The notes under the pieces were generated by a model, which was given only the letters and a program-made list of their open reading frames with translations, searched no databases and was not told the DNA's origin. From assembly GCA_037042185.1 (NCBI GenBank), contig JAXQJY010000033.1, forward strand, positions 1,302,001-1,366,000: a stretch of DNA of 64,000 bases, in the 5' to 3' direction. Every line of letters starts with the position of its first letter. Within the stretch, counting starts at the first letter, position 1. The position numbers and the translations under genes are program-made. Of the stretch, positions 1 through 11,605 are shown piece by piece. The DNA comes from Sordariomycetes sp. S80-01Y (lineage: Eukaryota; Ascomycota; Sordariomycetes).

Positions 1-565
1 CCTCGAGGTACGAGAGGATGACTTGAGAACTAGGTCGATCCTACAAAGCGACTGCGCAGATGACGACGCCTGCATTTCTTACACAATGACCACGCGGACG
101 CGTTTCGGGATATATTTGGCACTTCTGAAGGCTTCTCTCGCCCGTGTCTGATCCGAGCCATGCGATCCTCGTCTGGGTTGCCTTGCTTGGGTTACCTCGC
201 CAAGGTTGGACGGCGTAGACACCATCCGCTCGCCGCTCAACAACTCAACGTCCCGCGTTCAACTTTTTGCAAATAGAACGGACCAGTAAATTCAAATCTA
301 GCCGTCGACGCTTAAAGTTCAGGGGTTTCTTTGTCTCGGTAAACTGTCTCTGCTATCCAGACCGTCATTTGAGACCTCCTTCCCCTCATGAAATGACTCT
401 GATCACCGGCATTTGCCATGGAGACAGCTCAAGGGACCAAAGGGATCAAGACAGCTGACGTCGGTCGAGATTCCAATGATACAACCGCACGCCGAAAAGA
501 TTGCATGTTTCAACGGTCACCACGGACAAGCTCCAACCACCAACGCCATTTTGTCAACGGCCGAG
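1..565. other. Left-edge intergenic sequence
   Basis: I see no open frame with coding character here. It lies downstream of the minus-strand sulfoxide reductase gene and probably holds its 3' UTR plus the flank of a gene outside the window. Confidence 0.5.
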
Positions 566-1297
566 TCACCAGTCACAAGCTTTTCCGATCAGAGCAGCCA
601 ATTCCTCCAAGTTCTTCTTGTCGACTTCGTCGAAGCCATTGGTAGTAGCGCAATCTATGTCGATGATGGCGACGACTTGCTCTGTTTCCCCATCGGGCCT
701 TGCGATGACGGGCACGACGATCTCGCTCTGGCTGTCCCCGTCGCAGGCAATATGACCTGGGAAGTCCTCGACATTATTCACTAGTTGGGTTTCTTTGGTC
801 TGTGCGGCTGTTCCACAGACACCTTTGCCAAAGCTGATGGTCTGGCAGGCAACCTTGCCCTGGAAAGGCCCCAAGATCAGCTGCGGTTTTCTCGGCGATC
901 CGTCCCGGTTCGTCTTCGTAAGATCCCACGACTTGTCAAGAACGTAGAAGCCTGCAAATTTCAGCTAAGCTATCTTTCGATGCAGGTACATGACCTACCA
1001 GCCCAGTTCACCTGGTTGCTGGGAGCCGGCATAGACTTGTACGCGTGCCACAGCAGCGAAGCAGCATTGGCAAGGTTGCAAACCTCGCTGATAGTCAGAA
1101 TCTTCGTGATAGAGTTGTGCACCGGGTGTTGTTTCTTACCCAATTGCGCTGACCAGTGAAGAGACCCTCTGCCTGTAGCAACACCTGCTCGTACGCCTCT
1201 TCCTTGGACACGTCCTCAGCGAAGTTGGAGGCGTCTGCGTGCACCTAGATAAATCAATCAGAGGACCGTCGACCCAGATGTCAAGTAGGCTCACCAT
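566..1297 (-). CDS. Free methionine-(R)-sulfoxide reductase (GAF domain, fRMsr)
   Basis: Reduces free methionine-R-sulfoxide in the cytosol, using thioredoxin; it is the counterpart of yeast YKL069W and E. coli YebR. Four exons (1297-1295, 1244-1140, 1083-999, 951-566) join to 192 residues, the usual family length. The protein is a single GAF domain. The three family cysteines are visible at about residues 100, 110 and 134, in CQTISFGKGVCG and HIACDGDSQSEIVVP; the last is expected to be the catalytic one. The first exon is only the ATG, and the next exon continues in frame with VHADASNFAED. The gene diverges from the LETM1-like gene 480 bp away. Family assignment is firm; splice sites are read from GT-AG signals and reading-frame continuity. 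Confidence 0.9.
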
Positions 1298-1780
1298 TTT
1301 GACGACAGAATGCTTGCAGTGTTATGGGTATTGCGCAGTCCCTACTATCAGTAGTCACGGATGAAAGTGAAAGAACCAGGAGTTTTTAGTCATGAAAAGT
1401 CCCATCGTCTCGGTAAAATTCTATATCAACTTTTAATCCGATGGCGCAATCGCACCCGAGAGGTTCCCTTAGCGATGACATGTCCGGCATATCTGCCTTA
1501 TGCTGCCCATTAAGCCGCCGTATGCCGAACAACAGCGGTGCAAATATCAACAAATTCCGAGCCTTGCATCTTTTTTGAGCTTGCAGTCGTCCTGAAGATG
1601 GAAGTCAGCGTCATGCAAGAGGTAGACCGTAGAGGTACTGACCAATGAACACGTCAAGAATGCATATGCGGGTCCAAGACCCTGACATTTGGAGCTCCTC
1701 GAACCCATTCTCAATCCGTCAGAACCGACCACGAGACTTTCTCGCAGCCTGCAAGTCACCTCGCCGGGCCTTTTGAAGTC
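1298..1780. promoter_or_regulatory. Divergent promoter region, fRMsr / LETM1-like gene
   Basis: This 483-bp stretch separates two divergent start codons and must hold both promoters. I saw no clear TATA box and no coding frame with family similarity. Confidence 0.4.
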
Positions 1781-2927
1781 ATGAGTGCTCGTTTGACATG
1801 GCGGCACTACTCGTCGTTGGCTGATCACCGCCTTGCTAGCCCACCATTTCCCATCTACCACGCCGCAGCCTTCACCATCTGTCGCGCCTCGATACCTGCG
1901 ACCTCACGATGCGCCCACAACAAGCCTTCCAAGCAAAGGAAGCATGTACCAGACAATGACCGCCGGTACAAACAGCTCGAGTCGAAGACGCCTGATATGC
2001 TCAATCCAACACGAACGACCCGTCCGCCGAAATTGACTACTCCGAATCGCGAGGCCTACGAATCGTATCCCAAATACCTCTTTGAACTCGGCAAAGCCTA
2101 TGTAAATTTCTACAAAGAGGGCGTCAAGTCCGTTTGGGCCAACCGCAACCTTCTCAAAGAGAAATACTCCCGCACGCCCAAGGACGATCGACCTACGATA
2201 TGGAACCCGTCATACGTGCCTAGAAGCTTCTCGCGTGCGGACTGGGTCCTCATGTGGCGGACGAGGCATGACATGATACGATTACCAGTGTTTGGATTGA
2301 TGTTGATTGTCATTGGGGAGATGACGGTGTTGATCGTCGCGGCTTGTGAGGGATTGGTGCCGTATCCGTGTAGGATACCGAGCCAGATCTTTCATTCCCA
2401 GCAAAGGGCTGAGAAGAGGCGGAGGTTAGCATTCGATCAGCTGGAGGCGAGGTATTCTGATGGTCCGTTGGATGCGAGTCTATCGAAACTATCCGCGCGA
2501 AACCACGTGCTGAGGAGTCTGCACATGTCAGGTGATCCATGGGAGTGGATTGGAGGGTATGTCCCGCCAGGTCTATGGCAGATTAAGGGTAGGCTACGGA
2601 TGGCATTTCTCGAAGGTGACGATAAGAACATGGTTCATGACGGAGGACCCATGGGTCTCAGTAATGAGGAGGTTCGCCTGGCATGTGTGGATAGAGGAAT
2701 CAACATCCTGGACAGGAGCGAGACGGAGTTGAGAGGCTGCTTGGGAGACTGGTTGCGCCTCGTTGCGTCGGAGAACGACTTAGAAAGAAGGCGAAGGATG
2801 ACAGTCCTGCTATTGACAAGGTCTGTTATGTCCTTGGAAGATCAATGACCGTTTCGCTAACACCACATGCAGACCCGAGCACTGGCCTCAGAAAAGAGAC
2901 TTTGCTCTACCAGATTGGACTTTGTAG
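1781..2927 (+). CDS. LETM1-like mitochondrial inner-membrane protein
   Basis: LETM1-type proteins sit in the mitochondrial inner membrane, contact ribosomes and affect K+/H+ balance and protein insertion. Two exons (1781-2820 and 2873-2927) give 364 residues. The N-terminus is basic and rich in Ser, Arg and His, as expected of a mitochondrial presequence. A hydrophobic segment (about residues 170-190, FGLMLIVIGEMTVLIVAA) is followed by the ribosome-binding-like helical region, including GLSNEEVRLACVDRGIN. The second exon adds only RPEHWPQKRDFALPDWTL, the short conserved end of this family; without splicing the frame would run into unrelated residues and stop early. It is much shorter than Mdm38/LETM1, so it is a compact LETM1-domain paralogue and not the main LETM1. 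Confidence 0.8.
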
Positions 2928-3510
2928 AGCGTTGTTAAACGCGATGTTATACTATAAATTACTCATTAGAGGTTGGGCGCTGGGTTTCTTTGGTTTGTGA
3001 TGCTCAGAGGGGTATCCAGCTCGTCGCATTTGGAGAAGCACAATGCCAGTACAATCACCTCCCTCTCGGTCTTGAAGTGTACAGTCAAACGATCCATCAT
3101 TTGTTGAGCTCAACAACATTGAAGCCAGTGTCCTCATAGGCTTTAGACAGGACTCGGACGAACATACACTCCAACGGCATCTGTCCCGATCTCGACCCCG
3201 TAGCTCTAGCTTCCGATCGTCGCAAACCAGGCTCCAAGGCGGAAGTTCCGAGGTCAATCGCGAAGACACAGCAGTGGCATCTGTGGGGTAGCCGGGGGGG
3301 AAGCTAACGATTCACACCAACCACACACATGATGTCAGCCTCCCCCGGCCGAGGTCCGCATCACATGCTGTCGGCCAGCACTTTATCAAACCGCGATCCC
3401 CCCAAGACTCTTGCGGCTATCATTCATTCCCAGATCTCAACCACGAATCTTCCTGCTCCCAAACAGTCTCGAGTCGACTTCAAATCGCACAGTCCCCAAA
3501 TACCGCCAGA
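2928..3510. other. Intergenic, upstream of SCP2 gene
   Basis: No convincing coding frame. It carries the 3' end of the LETM1-like transcript and the promoter of the SCP2-type gene; a C-rich run (3340-3500) precedes the start codon as in many fungal leaders. Confidence 0.4.
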
Positions 3511-4015
3511 ATGTCTCTCAAGAACGGTCAGTAGTGCTCAAAACGTCGCGCTGTCGCACATTATCGGGTCTAACGGACAGCAGACAAATTCCCTTCCTCG
3601 GCCGCCTTCGACGCCATCAACTCCGCTCTCAACGCTACCGATGCCGACCGTAAGGATGCCATCAAGCAGGGCAACGGCATCTACGCCTTCACCCTGAAGA
3701 ACAGCGCCGGAGAGGAGTCCAGCTGGCACATTGACCTTAAGGAGACGGGCAAGGTTGGCACCGGCCTGGGCACAAAGCCCAATGGTGAGTCTCCCTGCCA
3801 CACCCAGCACCTATGAGAAAGCTCCAGCGCAGGATATTGACACATGCACAGTCACGCTTACTCTCTCCGACGCCGATTTTGGAAACCTCGTGACCGGCAA
3901 GGCCAACGCTCAGCGCCTTTTCATGTCCGGCAAGCTCAAGATCAAGGGCGATGTCATGAAGGCGACCAAGATGGAGCCCATCTTCAAGAAGGCTCAGAAC
4001 AATGCCAAGCTGTAA
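3511..4015 (+). CDS. SCP2-family sterol/lipid carrier, peroxisomal
   Basis: A small lipid-transfer protein of the sterol carrier protein 2 fold, which binds fatty acyl-CoAs and sterols and serves peroxisomal lipid oxidation. Three exons (3511-3526, 3584-3784, 3852-4015) give 126 residues, the normal size of a stand-alone SCP2 domain. It opens MSLKNDKFPSSAAFD and keeps the SCP2 core: GIYAFTLKNSAGEESSWHIDLK, then VTLTLSDADFGNLVTGKANAQRLFMSGKLKIKGDVMKATKMEPIF (positions about 45-120). It ends in AKL, which fits the type 1 peroxisomal targeting consensus (S/A/C)(K/R/H)L. The first exon is only 16 bp. The gene converges on the nitronate monooxygenase gene with 149 bp between stop codons. Confidence 0.9.
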
Positions 4016-4164
4016 ATTTGCCCAAGATGGAGGAAAGCCTATAGTGTACTATACGACATCGCAGCCGCTGTAGAGGGCGAAGCTTATACCACGAATGACT
4101 TTTTTTTGGCAGCCATACTGTACCCTTCGTTTCCCGATGGAACGCTCATACATTCTACGTAGCC

Positions 4165-5493
4165 TCAGCTTAGCCGCTGGGCGGATGCATATCGATCAGC
4201 CAGCTTCCGGATGGCTTCATTGGCCTCGCTCCGAACCTCCTTGACAATTTCCGCAGACGGCTGTCGGTTGTTGACAAGCCCCACCCCAGTTCCCCTAACA
4301 ATAGTTAGCTGAATCAGGTAGGATAGGGAAAACCACTCACGCCCATGTGCCGATGAGCTTCCTTGCGTTTTCTTCAGAGCAGTCCTCCTGTAGACTCTTC
4401 TTGCAGTCTTCCAACGAGGCCCCGGCAAGGAACTTCTCATGCACTTCCGTGATGATAGCCCTTCCATCGTAGAGGGGCCCCCATAGAGCACTGTTCACAA
4501 GCTGGTCGTGGAAGGGGGATCTGCTCCGCATTAGCATCGTCCGCTGCTTCTCTTCGATGTTGTATGAACATACTTCAAGGTCTGAGTGCCATCCTTTGTT
4601 GCGAGGACAGCTTGCTTCCGGAATTCGGGGTAGTTTGACTCCTCGGCGACAGTAAACTTTATACGTCAGCAATGTCCGATGCGGCACGATGAACGGATAT
4701 TAGCCTCACCCTTGTGCCCATGACGACCCCATCAACATCCATTGCCATAGCTGCAGCAACACCGTCACCGTTCACTATTCCACCAGCCGCTGCTAGACCG
4801 ACATCAGCGCTTCGGAACTGCTCATCGGTCGCCAGCATGTCCTTGACAGCCGCCACCAGACTAATGAGCCCCTTGCCACGTCGGAATTGATGGCCTCCAG
4901 CGTCTGTGCCTTGGCAGACCAGAACGTCTGCGCCCAAAGACAGAGCGACTCTGGCTGATTCAATGTTTCCAACTTGCACGAAGATAGTAGGCCTAGGTTG
5001 CAGTGCCTTCAAAGATCGAATGACGCTCGGGTGGGGATTGACCTCCTCATCAGGAGCGAACAGCCAGACCGCGGCAGGAGTATGTTTAGCAATGAGGGGC
5101 AAGGCCGTCTGCTCGAAGTGTCCGATGCTAGCTGTTCCGGTTACGAATCCTACGCCGACTGGCATCTGGGGAGTTGTTTTGATGTTCGCCGCCTGGAGGC
5201 GTTGACGCATGCTTTCCATGTCCAGCTCGAATTGTGCTAATTCTGATGAACCGGGCGCAATGTTGATCTGACATCCTAGAAATCCTTGTCTTCCGTTTAG
5301 CTTCATTCAACTATGACGGCAGTGGAGATGCTGTACCAAACCCTCCAGCCATGCTCACCTCGGTGGCCATAGCTGGAGTGGCTGTGCCTGCCATGGGCGC
5401 ATTGATGATGACAGGGAACTGAGCCCTTGAATTGAGGCTTTGGATTCTGGAGAAGGACATTTTTGCTAAAGTTGAACTGGAGGCTTTGAACAT
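4165..5493 (-). CDS. Nitronate monooxygenase (2-nitropropane dioxygenase family)
   Basis: FMN-dependent enzyme that oxidises alkyl nitronates such as propionate-3-nitronate to the aldehyde and nitrite. Five exons (5493-5337, 5284-4710, 4656-4574, 4520-4341, 4294-4165) join to 374 residues, typical of the family. A TIM-barrel start is seen in PVIINAPMAGTATPAMATEVSMAGGFGFLG. The FMN phosphate-binding and catalytic region is in VLVCQGTDAGGHQFRRGKG and GLAAAGGIVNGDGVAAAMAMDVDGVVMGTR. An alternative in-frame ATG at 5460 (MSFSRIQSL) would give 363 residues, which matches the family start better; the extra 11 residues could be a short presequence. It lies on the same strand as the aldo-keto reductase that begins upstream of it, 261 bp apart. 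Introns are 46-53 bp. Confidence 0.9.
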
Positions 5494-5754
5494 GTTGATG
5501 AAGGTAGAGGAGGTGGAGCGGGATGACGGCGGATGTAAGCAAAGCGGTAATAGCACCTGTTATTCATCATTTCACAGTTACGATCTACTCACATGGGAGC
5601 ATCCGAGCGGGTATTGCGGCAACGCCACCCGTCGACGCCAAACGTCTTGTCTACTGACGACAATGATTTTCCTCTCGCCTATATACTTTTCTGCATCTTT
5701 TCCGTGCATTCTCTTGTTACTCGGCTGTTTCCAGGCTACATCAGACCGTCGAAC

Positions 5755-6847
5755 TTAGAACCGGTAAGTGACCTGCTGAGGTCTGTTGTCCAAAATCTGA
5801 TCAATCTCCTTCATGACCTCGGTAGTCAGTTTTTGGACAACGTCCAAAGCGCGGACGTTCTCATAAATCTGCTCCGGGCCACTCGCTCCAATGATGGCCG
5901 AGCTTACGTTCGGGTTTGCCAGAACCCAGCCCAGAGCCAACGTCGACATCTTGACGCCCAGTTTATCGGCAATCGGCTCTAGAGAATTGACCTGCTTGAT
6001 CACAGCGTCCCATTTGTCTCCCTTATTGTCCTTGAGGAAGCTCTTGATAAAGGGCACGTCGGTTTGAGAAAAGCGCGAGTTCTCAGGGATGCCGTTCTTG
6101 TATTTCCCGGTGAGAAGGCCTTTGTTGAGCGGCGAGAAGGTGGTTAACCCGAGACCAGTTTCGCGGTACAGATGAGCGTATTCCCTCTCCACCTTCTCGC
6201 GATTCAGCATATTGTAAGCCGGCTGCTCCATGACAGGACCAATGAGGCCAAGTTTGTCAGCGTAGCGCCAGGCCTGGGCGATCTCGTCGGCATTCCACTC
6301 TGAGGTGCCCCAGTACATGGCCTTGCCAGTGTTTATCAGGTGGTTGAAAGCCCGAACAGTTTCCTCGATAGGAGTGTGGCGGTCAGGGCGGTGAGCGTAG
6401 ATGAGGTCAACGTAGTCCAAGTTCATGCGCTTCAGGGAGGCATCCATGCCTTCCAGCACATGCTTTCGAGATAGGCCTTTGTTATTGACGGGGTTGTCGC
6501 CATGAGCTTGACCCCAGTAAAGCTTCGTTGAAATAACAAGGTCGTTGCGCTTCCAGCCGAATTTCTGAACTGCTTCGCCCATGACAATCTCCGATTCGCC
6601 ATCGGAGTAGCCCTCAGCGCAGTCGAAGAAATTCACGCCACAGTCGTAGGCTGCCTTCATGCAAGTGAAGGTGCCCTCTGTTCTTGAGTTAGCTCTTCAC
6701 TCCATCAAGCGGGCCAGAACTACGCTCACCTCTGTCCACGTGCCCTCCGTATGTGAGCCATCCACCAAGAGATATCGCAGAAACCTGCAGGCCTGATCGC
6801 CCGAGGAAGCGATATTGCATGGGGGGGACATCGGTTGGCTTGGACAT
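5755..6847 (-). CDS. Aldo-keto reductase (K+ channel beta-subunit-like, AKR6 type)
   Basis: NADPH-dependent reductase of aldehydes and ketones, related to the beta subunit of voltage-gated K+ channels. Two exons (6847-6730 and 6677-5755) give 346 residues, the usual length. The catalytic tetrad is visible: Asp58 (NFFDCAEGY), Tyr63, Lys91 (VISTKLYWG) and His135 (DLIYAHRPD). The cofactor end of the barrel is also conserved ([20 protein letters not shown] and [13 protein letters not shown]). The start [20 protein letters not shown] is chosen because it gives the full first beta strand. It sits head to tail with the nitronate monooxygenase, which is compatible with shared detoxification roles but does not prove co-regulation. 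Confidence 0.93.
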
Positions 6848-9336
6848 CTTGGCTGGATCTTAGCTATGGAAAACGATGGTGAAAATTACAAGTTAGGGCG
6901 TAGTTTCCGTTGTTGTTCAACACACAAAGGGGGGGTTCCCAATGCTTAGAAATGGCTCCTGGTGCGGGGCTGTCGATTTAAAAGCGTCATTCACGTTTAC
7001 AGAGACGGCCACGACGTTCAACTTGCCATTGTAGACAAATATGGAACTTCAAAATCCCGTCGGCTCATACGCAAGTTTCTTATCGTATGCCGCCTTTCGC
7101 TAGCCGGGAGCCGCTGGGCATCGCTTTGACAACCCTTGAACTGTGTTGGGGCGTAGGGTAGCTAAGATCAGCCACGTGCCAGCTGGTAGCAACCATGGGT
7201 ATTGTGTGTCAATCGGTTCAGAGCTCGGCAAGGTGAGCCTCAAGGCCCGTACTCTGAAGTCACACACTTGGGGAGCCCTGAGACTCTACTGAGCGCTACC
7301 TGATACAACCAGTTCGGATCGCCTCCGCGAACAGAGAATCGAAAAGTTTCCGGGAACAACGACGCCGAGCTAACGCACTACTCGAGGCTCACCGCCTGTT
7401 GCGTCCAATTTTCTCGGCGAACACCCAAGAGCTCTGCAAATCGTCGCGTCGATACTACTCAGTACCGCGCGACGCTTCATTGACGGGAGCGACAAACACA
7501 CAGTCTGCATATGAAGCCCTTGTTGTTGATGCTCGCTATTCGACATAAGTGGATTTAATTATGCGCTTATCAGACAACTCATAGGTAGGGGTGTCGTCGG
7601 ACCGCAATTACAAAATCCACGGAAAGGTCTCAGATCAAGGCGTCGCTGACCGGGCAATGGATGGGACATTGTAGGACCAATGCTTGGCCACATTGGGACA
7701 TCCTGGAGGATCTGAGGTACAGAACGCACACACCAGTTATTATAGAATCAAGAGAGTCTAGCACGCTTAGGTCGCCGCCGAGGGAGAACGCAGTAGCGAC
7801 GTGTGATGATAGAACTCCAGACCCTGATGCCAAGAACTCTCAGCGGCCTCGAGCGCGGTGGGCAGCCAAGGAAATTATCAGGAGGTACCTCGAAAGGAGT
7901 GGAGCCCGAGGCCATTGCAGAAGTACCTGCCTCAGCGGGTCGTTCTCGGGTGTACCTGCGCCCCGTGCTTAGGTGCTAATAAATCGCGCCAAGGCCAACG
8001 ACAAGCCGCGCAACAAACAGTCGGCGAGTCCATCCTCGCGCTGGCCGAGCAGCAGCAATTCTGTGCTGGTGATAGAGTACATGATTCAAAATTATCTCAG
8101 AGTCAAGCTGCTATAGACTCTGCACATGGAAGCGAGTTTTGGAGACCTGATATTCACGATGAGGAAGTCGCGATTCGAGAAAATAGAGTTGTCAACTGCC
8201 CGGGGTCGCTCACCGTAGGATGGAGCTCCGGTGGGCACATTTCCCCAACTGTAGATTTCGGGCGGGCACGGCCAGCGATGGCACCTGTGTAGTGGGTGCA
8301 GCCAGTGGTTGAGTGGGCGAGCTTCCAGGCTTTCCAGTGGAAGGACGTACCCGCCCCAGCACCTGCCACCTTCCAACTGCCCATCATCTGAAGCCAGCCA
8401 ACCACCGGGCGAGACTGGTTCTGCTCGTACCCTCAGGCTCCCCTTTCCTTCCCGTCCTCGCTCCTTTCCACTCCTCCTCCCTCTCTAGAAACTGTTCATC
8501 ACCAACGTCCTTCCGACACTCCCACTCGAGAAGCCCTCGCGCTTTGCTCCTGTCGACAACTTGACTTGGAGGGCCATCCTTTTCACGGCCTCCCAAGCCC
8601 AGACTGGACCAGCATCGCGACCGATTGCTCGACTGTCTACCATCCCAAGTCCCAAGCCGAGTCGAGCCGACGCCCTATCGCACGAATTCAAACCCATCCG
8701 TTTACGTTATCGCGAAACATCTCCTATACACTTCATAGTAAAGGGTGAGTGGTTTTCCTTGGTTTCGTGGCTCATGGGTTGCTGTCGTGGCCGCGTCAAC
8801 TGTATTACCGCCCTGACCCTGCTCCGGTGTCCTCCCTAAGCCAGCTTCGACGTCCAATTGCCCCCGTTGACGTGGTGCTTCGGGCACGACCCCTACAAGG
8901 GTCGGCTACGAGCGAGGACCTTTGCCATTGATACGTGCATATGCATTGCTTTCGATTTCCTGATTTTGTGCGCTTGGGGCGAAACAGTTGTTGTTGGTCA
9001 TAGACTACCCAGTGGAGTCGATATGCCTCAGCAGCAGCCATCCGCCAGCACAGCCTTTGACCAAGCCGCATATTGTCCAACAACCAAGCAATCCTCGCCA
9101 ACATTTAGGCCCGCGCCGAGGCATACTTTGGGAGCTGGATCTGCACTCGCGAAACTCTGCGCCTACTATGTTGCTGACCATCTTCCTGCCGTTAGGTATC
9201 AACATTCGCCTGCTCTTCCACTCTAGTTCGGTCTCCCAACCTGCGGGATCGGCAACTTGATCTTCGACAATCGACACTCTAGCTTGGTTGACAGCAACGT
9301 ATTTGGTGCTGTCCATCGTCGCTAGCCGCCTTAAAC
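6848..9336. other. Intergenic plus long leader of casein kinase gene
   Basis: About 2.5 kb without a convincing gene. 6848-8300 shows only short frames without family features. From about 8390 to 8560 the plus strand is strongly C+T-rich, as in fungal transcription start regions. A good donor (AAAGGGTGAGTGG near 8740) and a possible acceptor (TTGGTTGACAG near 9284-9294) suggest a leader intron of roughly 550 bp; this is inferred from the sequence alone. Confidence 0.45.
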
Positions 9337-10802
9337 ATGGCCTCCTCATCCTCCAACGTTGTTGGCGTTCATTATCGCGTCGGAAAGAAGATCGGAGAGG
9401 GCTCTTTCGGTGTCATCTTCGAAGGCACGAACCTCTTGAATAACCAGCAGGTTGCCATCAAGTTCGTACGTGCATATGGCCCTTGATTAATCTGGTAATC
9501 TTGCTAAACTCTGCCTAGGAACCACGAAAGAGCGATGCTCCCCAGCTCCGCGATGAGTACCGAACCTACAAAATTCTAGTCGGCTGCCGTAAGGATATTC
9601 TCACCGCTGTCATTTCGATTCGTCACTGACCCAAACCAGCCGGCATCCCTAATGTCTATTATTTTGGCCAGGAAGGTCTGCACAACATCCTCGTGATTGA
9701 CCTTCTTGGACCCTCTCTGGAGGATCTCTTCGATCACTGCGGCCGCCGCTTCTCGATAAAGACGGTCGTCATGGTCGCTAAGCAGATGCTGTCGCGTGTG
9801 CAGACGATCCACGAGAAGAACCTCATCTACCGCGACATCAAGCCCGACAACTTCCTCATCGGCCGACCTGGAACGAAGGCGTCCAACGTTATCCACGTGG
9901 TCGATTTCGGTATGGCCAAACAGTACCGGGATCCCAAGTCCAAGCAGCACATTCCTTACCGCGAGCGCAAGTCCCTCTCTGGAACTGCCAGGTACATGAG
10001 TATCAACACCCATCTTGGTCGCGAGCAGTCTCGACGAGATGACCTCGAGGCTCTTGGCCATGTCTTCATGTACTTCCTCAGAGGTGGCTTACCCTGGCAG
10101 GGTCTGAAGGCTGCTACGAACAAGCAGAAGTACGAGAAGATAGGAGAAAAGAAGCAAACCACCGCTGTCAAGGATCTCTGCGAGGGATTCCCGGAGGAGT
10201 TCTGCAAGTACCTCACGTACGTCCGCAACCTGGGTTTTGAAGACACACCGGACTACGACTACCTCCGGGAGCTCTTCACCCAGGCTCTCAAGAATGCCGG
10301 CGACATTGAAGACGGCGAGTACGACTGGATGAAGATCTCGAAGGATTCGGGAAAGGGGTGGGACAACAAGAACCACAGCAATGCATATCTGCACAACCCA
10401 AACGCCCGCCCCGGACCGTCTCAAATGGAGCTGCACAGCGGGACTCGTCCAGGGAATATGAACTCTCACCAACAAGCACACAACCTTACTGTCGGCCGTT
10501 TAAACGCCGCGCAACCCCCCCCTCCGTCGCCGATCAAGAACATGGGGAAGCAGAGAGATCGGCCAAACGGCCCCGGCGGTATATCAGCGCAAAGGGGCAG
10601 CGGGGTGGGGGGTCTGAGGGGCGACACGGCAACACCCACTGGCTCGACTCAAGCCCAATTCCAGAACAGCACGCAGAACCTGCCCCAGTCGAGAGGCCCT
10701 CAGCAAACCACCGCGACGCCTCCGGCGCAGACTAATGCTCGCCCGGCTGAGCCTCAGCCCAGCGGGTTCCAAAAGTTCATGAAGACCATCTGCTGCGGTT
10801 AG
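9337..10802 (+). CDS. Casein kinase I, Yck type, membrane-anchored
   Basis: Ser/Thr kinase of the CK1 family, plasma-membrane (Yck1/2, fission yeast Cki1) branch, acting in morphogenesis, endocytosis and nutrient sensing. Three exons (9337-9465, 9519-9588, 9640-10802) give 453 residues. The kinase domain (about 13-300) shows the glycine loop [11 protein letters not shown] lysine 42 (VAIKF), catalytic YRDIKPDNF with Asp132, DFG at 155-157 and the CK1 mark [17 protein letters not shown]. The tail is Pro, Gln, Asn and Gly-rich and ends [11 protein letters not shown]; the paired cysteines near the end fit palmitoylation, as in Yck proteins. It is not the Hrr25/CK-1a clock-kinase type, which has a different N-terminus and tail. 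A long leader precedes it. Confidence 0.95.
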
Positions 10803-11605
10803 TGGCGATAAAAGATCCTGGGAGATAATCTGGACACGAATACCTGGGAACTACCCCTACGGTCGTCTCGACGCGACATCAGCGGTTCATAACCATAGAG
10901 CCACTTAGATGCCGTCTGACCTGACTGTCAAAGCCATGGACGACCAAGGAGTTTGTGGGCCAACGGCGCTTCGCTTTTCATCTGTCGACATCACTATCTA
11001 TCACGCAAATTCTATAGAGTTCTACTGCTTTCAGCAGCACAAGTCACGACCCAGAAGGAGAAGAACAGCGATGCGCGTTGGTCCCGGGGTTTGGAATGGG
11101 TTTCTTTTTTTTTTTTTTTACGCCTGGCATTTCATTACGACACAACGCTCAATCACGCCTAGCGTGTAGCGCAGCACGGCGCAAGAGGTCGACAAGGGCA
11201 GCATTCGGGTTGGTCTTGGTGTTAGCACTCTCCTTTTCCTTTTACACTGTCACTCTTGTCTATAATATGTTCTTCCGAGGTTCTTACGTCTAGCGAGAGC
11301 GGCACTGCTGGGGAGGCTGGGAAATTGATGCCAGTGGGCATCGGGAGCTGTTCGGCGACTGATTTGAGATGGAATAGAAACTACGGCGGGAATTATTCAG
11401 TATACTGTAATGACAAAAAGTGTAGAGTCAGTGTTCATTTGTTTCATGATCCGATTGTTTGCTTCGAGCGCCGACATGCCTTCCAGCTAATGTTAAGAAA
11501 CTAGATGGGAGTCCGTTGCTACACAAATGCAACTTCCCCGATTTTGCTACCATGTTCGTCATTGACAACCTTACATCCCAGCCAAACTCCGTGAATGATG
11601 CCAGC
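10803..11605. other. Convergent 3' region between casein kinase and p24 genes
   Basis: No gene seen. It holds the 3' UTRs of the flanking convergent genes. A 15-base T tract lies at 11105-11119. Confidence 0.4.
11105..11119 (+). repeat. Poly(T) tract, 15 bp
   Basis: Uninterrupted T run in the 3' region of the casein kinase gene. On the other strand it is a poly(A), so it could reflect an old retroposed end, but nothing else supports that. Confidence 0.8.
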
